Source of the DNA: Pseudomonas sp. R5(2019)
Lineage (GTDB): Bacteria; Pseudomonadota; Gammaproteobacteria; Pseudomonadales; Pseudomonadaceae
Assembly (NCBI RefSeq): GCF_009905435.1
Contig: NZ_JAAAMT010000042.1
Span: 1-51,593 of the forward strand
Reading direction: 5' to 3'
Length of the DNA stretch: 51,593 nucleotides
The stretch's first letter is position 1, and each line of letters begins with the position of its first letter. The notes beneath the pieces are model-generated. The model saw nothing but the letters and a program-made list of their open reading frames with translations. It did not search any database and was not told the origin of the DNA. Shown piece after piece: positions 25,005-33,124 of the stretch. The position numbers were made by a program, and so were the translations under genes.

Positions 25005-26684
25005 TCAAACCACTCCGGCGGGGGTTTTGCTGACCCATTGCGTAGAGCCGGTTGCAGCGGGGGCTTTTTCGTCTTGCGCAATGAAATCCACCACCCGTTC
25101 GGCAATCATCACCACCGGCGCAGTGGTATTGCCGCGCACCAGCACTGGCATCACCGATGCGTCGGCAACCCTGAGCCCGGCCACCCCGCGAACACGCAGT
25201 TGCAAATCCACCACCGCGGCCTCATCGGTACCCATGGCGCAGGTCCCGGCAGGGTGGAAAGCATTCTGAGCATGGTTGCGCACGTATTCTTCAAGCGAAT
25301 CCTGATCATCGCCGACCGCTGTGCCGGGCATCAGTTCACCCTCGAGAAAGCATGCCAGCGACGGTGCCTTGAGAATTTGCCGGGCCAGTCGCACACCACG
25401 CACCAGGTTCTGGACGTCGGCAGGGTCACTGAGGTAATTGGCATTGAGGATCGGCGCGGCGCTCGGGTCTTTGCTGCGCAGGCGTACCCGCCCACGGGAA
25501 TGGCTGGTCAGGCAGCAGGGTGCCACCGAGTAGCCGTGTTCAGGCGGGGCGCCGTCGAGCTTGCCCCAACTGGTCGAAGCCATTGCCAGGGTGTGGATCT
25601 GGATTTCCGGCCGGCCATCGCCATCCAGATCAAAGAAGCCGCCATTCTCCACAAGGTTCGAGCTGAGCAAGCCGCTGCGATAGAGCATCCATTCCAGGCC
25701 ATGACGCAGCGCCTTGAGGCCGCGGTCCTGCCCCAGCAGGCTGATCGGGTCCTTGAGCTTGCCATCGACCGGCACCACGAGATGGTCCTGATAGTTTTCG
25801 CCGACCCCAGGCAGGTCGCTGACCACCTCGATACCCTGTGCCTGCAAGTGCTCGGCCGGGCCTATCCCCGACAACATCAGCAGCTTGGGCGAGATCAGGG
25901 TTCCAGCGCACAGAATGACCTCTCTGAGCGCGCGGATCTGAATCTCTTTACCGGCCTCACCGGCCAATACAACGCCAACCGTACGCCGGTTTTCGATCAG
26001 CAGACGAGATACCCGGCTATGGGTGCGCACCACCAGATTGGGTCTTTTCAGGGCCGGACGAAGGTAGCCGCGGGCGGTGCTGCAGCGTTCGCCATTGTGG
26101 CTGGTCGTCTGGTAGTAACCGACACCGGCCTGAGAGGTGCCATTGAAGTCGTCGTTATAGCGAATGGGCACTCCACAGGCTGTTCCGGCTTCCTGGCTGG
26201 CACGGATGAAGGCTTCGCTCAGCACATGGCGATGACCGATGTCGGACACCGCCAAAGGGCCGTCATTGCCGTGTAGTACGCCACTGAGGCGCTGATTGTT
26301 TTCGGCTTTCTTGAAGTACGGCAGCACATCGGCGAACCCCCAGCCTTCGCAGCCCCTGGCGGCCCAGTCATCGTAGTCTTCCGGTTGGCCGCGGATGTAC
26401 ACCATCGCATTGAGCGAGTGGCCGCCTCCCAGGGTGCGCGCCTGCATGACCTGAATCGAGCGGTTGTTGGCATGGGGTTCGGGTTCTGTCTGATAGGCGA
26501 CCGTACGCTGCGTGCCCATCGTTCTGAAATACCCGCCATTCATGCGAATGAACAGGCTTTTATCGTGTGTGCCTTCTTCAAGCAACAACACGCGTCTGGA
26601 CGCCTCTTCGCTCAGGCGCGAAGCCACCACGCAACCGGCCGCGCCGCCACCGACAATGATGTAATCGAAGGCCTCTGTACTCAT
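25005..26684 (-). CDS. GMC-family oxidoreductase 1 (FAD alcohol dehydrogenase/oxidase)
   Basis: A 559-residue flavoprotein of the choline-dehydrogenase/alcohol-oxidase group, which oxidises an alcohol to an aldehyde or ketone. The FAD motif YIIVGGGAAGCVVASRLSE is at about residues 8-26, the first GMC signature is around GGGHSLNAMVYIRG, the second around GTLISPKLLMLSGIGP. Catalytic His477 (HPAGTCAMG) and Asn519 (RGNTT) are present. A DLDGDGRPE loop at 352-360 replaces the usual connector. It is first gene of the leftward operon and close kin of the GMC protein at 27963-29609. The substrate is unknown. Confidence 0.92.
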   Translation of the reverse strand: MSTEAFDYIIVGGGAAGCVVASRLSEEASRRVLLLEEGTHDKSLFIRMNGGYFRTMGTQRTVAYQTEPEPHANNRSIQVMQARTLGGGHSLNAMVYIRGQPEDYDDWAARGCEGWGFADVLPYFKKAENNQRLSGVLHGNDGPLAVSDIGHRHVLSEAFIRASQEAGTACGVPIRYNDDFNGTSQAGVGYYQTTSHNGERCSTARGYLRPALKRPNLVVRTHSRVSRLLIENRRTVGVVLAGEAGKEIQIRALREVILCAGTLISPKLLMLSGIGPAEHLQAQGIEVVSDLPGVGENYQDHLVVPVDGKLKDPISLLGQDRGLKALRHGLEWMLYRSGLLSSNLVENGGFFDLDGDGRPEIQIHTLAMASTSWGKLDGAPPEHGYSVAPCCLTSHSRGRVRLRSKDPSAAPILNANYLSDPADVQNLVRGVRLARQILKAPSLACFLEGELMPGTAVGDDQDSLEEYVRNHAQNAFHPAGTCAMGTDEAAVVDLQLRVRGVAGLRVADASVMPVLVRGNTTAPVVMIAERVVDFIAQDEKAPAATGSTQWVSKTPAGVV

Positions 26685-26831
26685 GAACTCACCTGCTGAT
26701 TGTATTTTTTATAGATGCTGCATGGGGCTCATCCTAGGTGCCTGGCATGGGCACGGCTTGGGTGGGCGCGCCAACCATTGGGTTGCTCGCGCCACTTTTT
26801 CAGGAGGGGGGATTTGCGCGGTAGGGCAGGC

Positions 26832-27767
26832 TCAGCGAGCGCTGCGCAGCAGCTGCTGGGGGGAGATACCGTAGGTTTTCTTGAAGGCTTTGCTGAAGTG
26901 CGAGAGGTCATTGAAGCCACAATCGAGCGCCGCTTCGCTGACTTGCCGTACGCGCCCTTCGCTCAAGTATTTATGGCTGGCCGCCAGGCGTTGCTGCCAC
27001 AGCCAGCGAATCGCGCTGGTGCCTTCGGCGGCGAACAGACGGTTGAGTGTGCGCACTGACACATTGTGCCTGCTGGCGATATTGACGATCTGCAAGTCCG
27101 GGTCACTGAGGTGGGCTTGCATGTGCTGTTTGATGTGTTCAAGGGGGTTGTGTCGCGAGGTCAGAACCGGCATGCCTGCACCGTTTTCCAGGGCGGCGCT
27201 GATGATGTCCAGCATGCCGCTGGCAAGCCGCGCATCGTGGGGCAGGCACAGCGCTTGTTCAAGTGCAAAGGATTCGCGCATCAAGTGACCGATCATCGAG
27301 CCGATTCCCGAATCGCCCTTCAGCGTGACCGCTGTGATGGGTTCAGTGCGCGCGACCCGGGCGGCGAGGAGCGCCCGAGGGATTTTCAGTACCAGAGAGC
27401 GCGAGCCTTGCGGATAGCTGACCAATGAAGGCTGGGCCGCGCTGTAGAGCGCCATATCGCCGGTGTTGAGCATGGCCTGGCGACCGTCCTGTTCGATGCA
27501 GCCGTTACCCTCGGTCACCAGCACTAACTGGTAGTGTTCCTCGTGATGATCCTTGAGTTGGGCGGTGCTGCGACGGTAGTTCATCGCCGGCGAAAGCACG
27601 TCACTGAGCTCCAGTTGCCCCAAGGGTCGGACCTTGAGGTGGCCCTCCAGAGGCGTGTTCATCTGCGGTTGGCAGTCAACGGCCAGGTAGGTTTTGCAGA
27701 TCACTTCATTCCAGTAGGCAAGGCGTTGGCTGCTATCGATCTGCTGGGTGCTGAAAGTGGTGGGCAT
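26832..27767 (-). CDS. AraC-family regulator, likely controller of the GMC cluster
   Basis: A 311-residue regulator with an AraC-binding-like sensor domain (about residues 20-190) and a C-terminal double helix-turn-helix (VNIASRHNVSVRTLNRLFA and VSEAALDCGFNDLSHFSKAF). It lies between the leftward GMC1 operon and the rightward GMC2 operon, the usual place of a local activator. It is paralogous to the protein at 20958-21887. The 195-bp gap to GMC2 holds a direct repeat of GTTAAC at 27801-27806 and 27809-27814, a weak candidate site. Confidence 0.9.
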   Translation of the reverse strand: MPTTFSTQQIDSSQRLAYWNEVICKTYLAVDCQPQMNTPLEGHLKVRPLGQLELSDVLSPAMNYRRSTAQLKDHHEEHYQLVLVTEGNGCIEQDGRQAMLNTGDMALYSAAQPSLVSYPQGSRSLVLKIPRALLAARVARTEPITAVTLKGDSGIGSMIGHLMRESFALEQALCLPHDARLASGMLDIISAALENGAGMPVLTSRHNPLEHIKQHMQAHLSDPDLQIVNIASRHNVSVRTLNRLFAAEGTSAIRWLWQQRLAASHKYLSEGRVRQVSEAALDCGFNDLSHFSKAFKKTYGISPQQLLRSAR

Positions 27768-27962
27768 GGCGGGCAGGCCTCGACGTTTTTATGGTTATTG
27801 GTTAACAAGTTAACTACGTACCTTGCACCCGTCAATCGGGCCGCCGACCTGTGGCAGTGGTTGGCGCGAGGAGCCCAGCGCATGGCGCGTGCAACCAAGC
27901 GCTGCGATCTGAATCTCCCTAGCCTGAACCCCGTATCAACAACAATAAGAAAGGGGTTCGCC

Positions 27963-29609
27963 ATGCCGACATCATCCGATCAACTGCCTGTTGATTCGGC
28001 CTTCGACTATATCGTCGTTGGGGGAGGGGCAGCAGGCTGCGTGGTCGCCGCTCGCCTGAGTGAAAACCGGGATCGTCGTGTATTGCTGCTGGAGGCGGGC
28101 CCCCATGCTCGGCATCCACTCATTCGCATGGCCGGTGGCTTTTTCAAGTTGCATGGCACGGCACGTAGCTACCTGTTCAAGAGCGAGCCAGCGGCGGCGG
28201 CGAACGGGCGACAGATGCCATTGCTTCAGGGCCGTACCCTGGGTGGCGGGACGGCGATCAACGCCATGTGCTACATCCGCGGCCAGAAAGAGGATTTCGA
28301 CGGCTGGGCTGCCAGCGGCTGTGAGGGCTGGAGCTATGAAGAGGTGCTGCCTTTTTTCAGGCGCGCCGAAAATAACAGTCGACTGGCGGACCGCTTCCAC
28401 GGTGTCGATGGCCCGCTGCGCGTCTCTGACGGAGCGTATCGGCATTTGCTGAGCAACGCGTTCGTGCTCGCGGCCCAGCAGACTGAAGGGGACGATGGAC
28501 AGCCAATTGCCTTCAACCATGATTTCAACGGCGAACAGCAGCGGGGTGTGGGTTTCTACCAGACCATGAGTTATCGGGGGGAACGCAGCAGCAGCTATAG
28601 CGCCTACATCGGGCATGGTCACACCCGCAGCAACCTGACCGTCTGGACCGATGCGCAGGTCAACAAAGTGCTGTTCAGCGGCACCTGTGCTACCGGTATC
28701 AGGGTGCGCAGGGCTGACAGGGAGCTGGATGTGTTCGCCCGGCGGGAAGTGGTGTTGTCGGGTGGCGCGTTCATGACGCCCAAGCTGCTGATGTTATCGG
28801 GTGTCGGCCCCGCAGAACATCTTAAGGAACACGGCATCGAGGTTGTGCTCGATGCCCCCGGTGTCGGTGAGAACTACCAGGATCATATGCTGGTTCCGGT
28901 AGACGCAGACCTTAAGGAACCGATCAGTCTGATGGGCCAGGATCGCGGTTGGCGCGCGCTTTCCAATGGCTTGCAGTGGACGTTCTATCGCAGCGGCGTG
29001 CTGACCTCCAACGTGGTCGAGTGCGGTGGCTTTTTTGACGTGGATGGCGATGGGCGTACGGACATTCAGCTCAATGCCCTGGCGGCCTCCTCCTGTGGTT
29101 GGGGTGATCCCATCCCGCAGGTGCACCGGTTTTCGCTGGCGCCGTTATGCAACACCTGTCACTCGCGCGGCACGGTTCGCCTGAGCAGCGCAGACCCAGC
29201 CGCCATGCCCAGCGTGCAGGGCAATTACCTGAGCGATCCGCGGGAGCTCAACAACCTCGTCAAGGGCATTCGCCTGGCCCGAAAAATCATGGCTGCCCCA
29301 GCACTGGCGCGCCATCTCAAGGCTGAGTCCTTGCCCGGCCCGAGCGTCAGCAACAGCGACGCCGACCTGCAAGCTTATGTGCGCGCCCGCGCCGGCACCG
29401 CACTGCACCCGGCGGGCACCTGCGCCATGGGTGTCGGCCCCCGTGCGGTGGTCGACCCACAGTTGCGTGTGCAGGGTTTGCAAGGCCTGCGCATCGCCGA
29501 CGCGTCGATCATGCCGAACATCGTGCGCGGCAACACGGCCGCCTCGACGATCATGATCGCCGAACGCGCTGCCGAGTTTATCCGTCATTTTGAAACCGTA
29601 CAGAGGTAG
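27963..29609 (+). CDS. GMC-family oxidoreductase 2
   Basis: A 548-residue FAD enzyme. AAAGGGG lies 8 bases before the ATG at 27963; the longer open frame upstream overlaps the promoter region and the AraC gene. FAD loop YIVVGGGAAGCVVAARLSE, second signature GGAFMTPKLLMLSGVGP, catalytic His482 and Asn524. A DVDGDGRTD loop is at 359-367, as in GMC1. It is so similar to GMC1 (PGVGENYQDH, RSGVLTSNVVE-GGFF) that a duplication is likely; the two may oxidise successive hydroxyls or two stereoisomers. It is first of a five-gene rightward operon ending at 32731. Confidence 0.93.
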   Translation: MPTSSDQLPVDSAFDYIVVGGGAAGCVVAARLSENRDRRVLLLEAGPHARHPLIRMAGGFFKLHGTARSYLFKSEPAAAANGRQMPLLQGRTLGGGTAINAMCYIRGQKEDFDGWAASGCEGWSYEEVLPFFRRAENNSRLADRFHGVDGPLRVSDGAYRHLLSNAFVLAAQQTEGDDGQPIAFNHDFNGEQQRGVGFYQTMSYRGERSSSYSAYIGHGHTRSNLTVWTDAQVNKVLFSGTCATGIRVRRADRELDVFARREVVLSGGAFMTPKLLMLSGVGPAEHLKEHGIEVVLDAPGVGENYQDHMLVPVDADLKEPISLMGQDRGWRALSNGLQWTFYRSGVLTSNVVECGGFFDVDGDGRTDIQLNALAASSCGWGDPIPQVHRFSLAPLCNTCHSRGTVRLSSADPAAMPSVQGNYLSDPRELNNLVKGIRLARKIMAAPALARHLKAESLPGPSVSNSDADLQAYVRARAGTALHPAGTCAMGVGPRAVVDPQLRVQGLQGLRIADASIMPNIVRGNTAASTIMIAERAAEFIRHFETVQR

Positions 29610-29613
29610 TCCC

Positions 29614-30660
29614 GTGAGCAGAATTTTTCAGCCCCTGACCTTGCGAAGCGTCACCTTCAAGAACCGCATCGCCATGGCGCCCATGCTGATGTATACCGGC
29701 CAGGAGGACGGCAAGGTCAATGATCTGCACCTGGCGCACTATGCCGCTCGCGCCTTGGGCGGTGTCGGTCTGATCACCACTGAGGTGGTAGCCGTGGAGC
29801 CTGCAGGGCGCATCAGCCATACCGACCTTGGGATCTGGGACGAGGCGCAGGTGGCCGGGTTGCGGCGACTGGCCGAAATGATCGCGGCTTGCGGCGCCAA
29901 AAGCTGCTTGCAACTGGCGCATGCCGGGCGCAAGTCGATGGTGGATGGGGCCATTTTTGCTCCGTCGGCGATCGCTCATAGCGCCCAGCACCGCACACCG
30001 CAGGTGCTCACCATCGAGCAAGTCCAGGCGGTAGTCCGCGCCTTTGAGCGCGCTGCAGAACGTGCAATCGAAACCGGGTTTGACTGCCTGGAAATTCACG
30101 CGGCGCACGGCTACTTGATTCACGAGTTTCTCTCGCCGCTGAGCAATCGTCGAGATGACGGGTACGGTGGCAGCCCGGAAAACCGCAATCGGCTGCTGGT
30201 AGAGGTTGTCACCGCTGTACGCCGCGCATGGCCTGAAGACAAACCTCTGATCGTGCGTTTGTCGGCCGATGACATGGCAGGCGAGGGCGGTAACACCGTC
30301 ACTCAAACCACCCGCCTGGGCTATGTGCTCAAAGCGCTTGGCGTTGATCTGCTGAGCGTTTCGGCCGGTGGGCTGACGCCTGTTTTCCACGGCGAGATTG
30401 TGCCGGGCTATCAAGTCGAATTCGCTGCTCAATTGCGCCAGGGGCTCGAGTTGCCGGTGGGCTGCAATGGCTCGATCACCTCAAGCGAACTGGTAGAAGC
30501 TGTTCTGTATTCCCAGTCAGCGGACCTGGTGTACATGGGCCGAGAGCTGCTGCGCAATCCTTTCTGGCTGTTGAATGTGGCGCGTGCTGCGGGGGTGGAG
30601 CCACCCTTGGCGATACCCACCTATGCGCGCGCGACTGGACCCTACGAGCGAGGCCACTGA
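29614..30660 (+). CDS. Old Yellow Enzyme-family reductase, YqjM/NamA-like
   Basis: A 348-residue FMN enzyme reducing activated C=C bonds with NAD(P)H. I chose GTG at 29614, preceded by AGAGG and lying after the upstream stop; an in-frame ATG at 29590 would overlap GMC2. Family marks: TFKNRIAMAPMLMYT, the QLAHAGRKS strand, the substrate pair in EIHAAHGYLIHEFLSP, and the phosphate-binding end VYMGRELLRNPFW. The redox-sensing Cys of YqjM (MAPMCMY) is Leu here. It ends 1 base before the SnoaL-like ATG. Its role would be saturation of an enone produced upstream. Confidence 0.9.
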   Translation: MSRIFQPLTLRSVTFKNRIAMAPMLMYTGQEDGKVNDLHLAHYAARALGGVGLITTEVVAVEPAGRISHTDLGIWDEAQVAGLRRLAEMIAACGAKSCLQLAHAGRKSMVDGAIFAPSAIAHSAQHRTPQVLTIEQVQAVVRAFERAAERAIETGFDCLEIHAAHGYLIHEFLSPLSNRRDDGYGGSPENRNRLLVEVVTAVRRAWPEDKPLIVRLSADDMAGEGGNTVTQTTRLGYVLKALGVDLLSVSAGGLTPVFHGEIVPGYQVEFAAQLRQGLELPVGCNGSITSSELVEAVLYSQSADLVYMGRELLRNPFWLLNVARAAGVEPPLAIPTYARATGPYERGH

Positions 30661-30661
30661 T

Positions 30662-31093
30662 ATGGGGCAGTCCTTTGCTGATACCGCTGCGCTCGAAATC
30701 CTTCACCTGCTCCACCAGTACTCGTGGGGCTATGACATCCACGATATGGCGTTACTGGGCAGTGTCTTCAGCGATCACGCCAGAACGGGCGGGGTGGTGG
30801 CCAACACCGATATTGGCTGGGGGCCGTGGGTGGGACGCGACAACATCGTCAACGAGCTGTCGGCCATTCGCTGCTCGCAATCGGACCGTCGTCGGCATGT
30901 CATCACCTCCAGCCTGTTCGAAGCCCTGAGCCAGCAACAGGCGACCGTGCGGGTGTACCTCTCGCTGTTTTCATTCGGCGATGGCCAGCCACCGCACCTT
31001 GTGACCACCGGTGAGTACGTCATGGAAGCCTCGCGCCATGACGGGCGCTGGTTGATCGACGTGCTGGAAGAGGTTCTGGAGTCTGCGTTTTAA
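30662..31093 (+). CDS. SnoaL-like (NTF2-fold) protein 1
   Basis: A 143-residue alpha+beta barrel protein of the SnoaL_4/LinA-type group, which includes dehydratases, isomerases and dehydrochlorinases. YSWGYDIHDMALLGSVFSD carries the usual acidic residues near the N-terminus and RRHVIT the conserved His of the LinA-type Asp-His pair. It starts 1 base after the reductase stop, so translation is coupled. About half of its residues match the next gene. The actual reaction is unknown. Confidence 0.82.
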   Translation: MGQSFADTAALEILHLLHQYSWGYDIHDMALLGSVFSDHARTGGVVANTDIGWGPWVGRDNIVNELSAIRCSQSDRRRHVITSSLFEALSQQQATVRVYLSLFSFGDGQPPHLVTTGEYVMEASRHDGRWLIDVLEEVLESAF

Positions 31094-31138
31094 AACCAAC
31101 AAGTGGTTTCACCGACAGAACACGTGGGGAGTACAGCA

Positions 31139-31573
31139 ATGAGCAATCAAACATTCGCCTGGGCAAACGGACAGGCCGTCCTGAATGTTCTTCATCAATA
31201 CGCCTGGGCCTTCGATGCCAATGACATGGCGCTCCTGGCTTCGGTGTTCAGCGAAGGTGCCAGAACCGGTGGCGTCGTCGCTGGCACTGCGCTGGGGTGG
31301 GGGCCTTGGGAGGGGCGGGATGAAATCGTCAGCAGCCTGGGGGCCATTCGACAGAACCAGCAAGACCTGCGCCGTCATCAGATCACCACGCCGGTGTTTG
31401 TGACCCTGACCGAAAACAATGCGGTGGTGAAGGCTTACCTGTCGCTGTTCTCGACGGATGCGTCGAAACAACCGCGATTGCTGACCACGGGCGAATACGT
31501 GGCGAAGCTGAGCAATGTCGATGGGCAATGGCGCATCGACACGCTCGACGCGGTGCTGGACGGCGCTTACTGA
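31139..31573 (+). CDS. SnoaL-like (NTF2-fold) protein 2, tandem paralogue
   Basis: A 144-residue homologue of the preceding protein, sharing ARTGGVVA, GWGPW-GRD-IV, RRH-IT and LTTGEYV. The start at 31139 follows GGGGAG; an earlier ATG in frame adds twelve poorly matching residues. The putative catalytic Asp and His are kept in both copies, so both may be active, perhaps as a heteromer or on two intermediates. The 45-bp gap between them has no terminator. Confidence 0.82.
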   Translation: MSNQTFAWANGQAVLNVLHQYAWAFDANDMALLASVFSEGARTGGVVAGTALGWGPWEGRDEIVSSLGAIRQNQQDLRRHQITTPVFVTLTENNAVVKAYLSLFSTDASKQPRLLTTGEYVAKLSNVDGQWRIDTLDAVLDGAY

Positions 31574-31639
31574 CGTCCGGTTGTTCAGTGCAGTTCGCAG
31601 CCCGTGAGTGGGCTTTCAAAATTTCAGGTTGGGAAGGCA

Positions 31640-32731
31640 ATGGCAAATTTGTTTGAAACATTCCAGTTGGGTGATCTTCAGTTGTCGAACCGCATCGTCA
31701 TGTCGCCGCTGACACGTGCTCGCGCCGGTGCCGGTGACGTGCCGACCGCCTTGATGGCCGAGTACTACCAACAACGCGCCAGTGCCGGGCTGTTGATCAG
31801 CGAGGCCACCAATGTGAGCCCGCTGTCGCGGCCCTTCGACAGGGCGCCGGGGCTTTTCACCCAGGCGCAGGTCGAAGGTTGGCGCCAGGTCACATCAGGC
31901 GTGCATGACGTCGGCGGCAAAATCTTCGCGCAGCTGTGGCACGGAGGCCGGATCGGCGCCATGGGCTTGCTCGATTGGCAGCAACCACTGTCGCCGTCCG
32001 GATTCAATGATGACGTTGAGAGCCTGCATGTGTGGGGCTTGCTGCACAACGAAAACTACGTGCGTGTCAGCGCCACACCTTCGCGGGCCATGACAGTTGA
32101 AGATGTTCATTCGACCATTGGCGAGTACAAGCAGGCGGCGGTCAATGCGCTGGAGGCGGGTTTCGATGGGGTGGAAGTTCATGCGGCCAACGGCTATTTG
32201 CCGCACCAGTTTCTGTCGGCTCATGTGAACCGCCGTGTCGATCAATACGGCGGCACGGTCGCCAACCGTACGCGCTTTCTGGAGGAAATCATCGATGCCG
32301 TCGGCGAGGTGATGCCGCTGTCTCGCGTGGGCGTGCGTGTTTCGCCTTACACGAACTACAACAGTGCCCTCGACGACCAGGTACCGCAGCTCTACAGCCA
32401 TGTCGCTGATGTCATGCAAGCCAGGGGCGTGGGGTATTTGCACATTGCCGATGTGAACGGCTGGTACGGTGCACCGGATCTGGACAAGATCATGGATATC
32501 GTCGCCGGGCGCTATCGGGGCGTGATCATTGCCAATGGGGGGTTGAGTGTCGAGAAGGCCAAAACCCTGGTGCAGGACCAGACAGTGCCCTTGGTCGCGT
32601 TCGGGCGCTACTTCATCGCCAACCCGGATTTGGTTGAACGCATCCGGACTGGCGCACCCTTGAATGAACTGAACGAACGCGAGCTCTATGGGAGAGGGAC
32701 GGAAGGATATACCGACTATCCAATGCTTTAA
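31640..32731 (+). CDS. Old Yellow Enzyme-family alkene reductase, NemA/OYE-like
   Basis: A 363-residue FMN reductase of the classical OYE class, distinct from the YqjM-like protein earlier in the operon. The start at 31640 follows GGGAAGG. Marks: NRIVMSPLTRARA, QLWHGGR, the substrate-binding His/Asn pair in EVHAANGYLPHQFLS, VNRRVDQYGG, and VAFGRYFIANPDLV at the FMN phosphate. It is the last gene of the operon and is followed by a clear terminator. Two different ene-reductases in one cluster suggest more than one unsaturated intermediate. Confidence 0.92.
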   Translation: MANLFETFQLGDLQLSNRIVMSPLTRARAGAGDVPTALMAEYYQQRASAGLLISEATNVSPLSRPFDRAPGLFTQAQVEGWRQVTSGVHDVGGKIFAQLWHGGRIGAMGLLDWQQPLSPSGFNDDVESLHVWGLLHNENYVRVSATPSRAMTVEDVHSTIGEYKQAAVNALEAGFDGVEVHAANGYLPHQFLSAHVNRRVDQYGGTVANRTRFLEEIIDAVGEVMPLSRVGVRVSPYTNYNSALDDQVPQLYSHVADVMQARGVGYLHIADVNGWYGAPDLDKIMDIVAGRYRGVIIANGGLSVEKAKTLVQDQTVPLVAFGRYFIANPDLVERIRTGAPLNELNERELYGRGTEGYTDYPML

Positions 32732-32782
32732 TTGAGAGTCATAGTCCGAATATATAGGCTTGCGCCATTATTTTTCATCAAG

Positions 32783-32805
32783 GCCCTGAGTTTTCAGGGC
32801 TTTTT
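32783..32805 (+). terminator. Rho-independent terminator of the GMC2-OYE operon
   Basis: GCCCTGA and TCAGGGC form a perfect 7-bp stem with loop GTTT, followed directly by TTTTT, 51 bases after the alkene reductase stop. Confidence 0.9.
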
Positions 32806-32968
32806 CGTATCCGGTGTTTGCCAGCCCATACTTCAGTCCACGCGTAGCTGTTTGACGTTCATTGATTTGAAATACCAATCAATCGGCAATAAAAACAAAA
32901 TTAACAAATTATTCCAGCCGGGTGAAGATGCCCCCACGCTTCCGACAGCCTAATGTCGGCCCTACAAC

Positions 32969-33043
32969 GGCAAGCCAGCTCCTTGGTCCCGCGTCAACCG
33001 GGATATTGTGTACGCCATATCCCCCTGCAGGAACTGGCTTGCC
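32969..33043. repeat. REP-like inverted repeat upstream of atoE
   Basis: GGCAAGCCAGCTCC and GGAACTGGCTTGCC (one mismatch) face each other over 75 bp. The 393-bp gap 32732-33124 otherwise holds the terminator and an AT-rich stretch at about 32860-32915 that may contain the atoE promoter. Confidence 0.65.
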
Positions 33044-33124
33044 AGCGATGGAGCCCTGTCAGCCAGCGAAGATTTTCCCGCAAATCACTCCCTCCATAAC
33101 AACGCCAAAACTAAGGAAGTCCCC

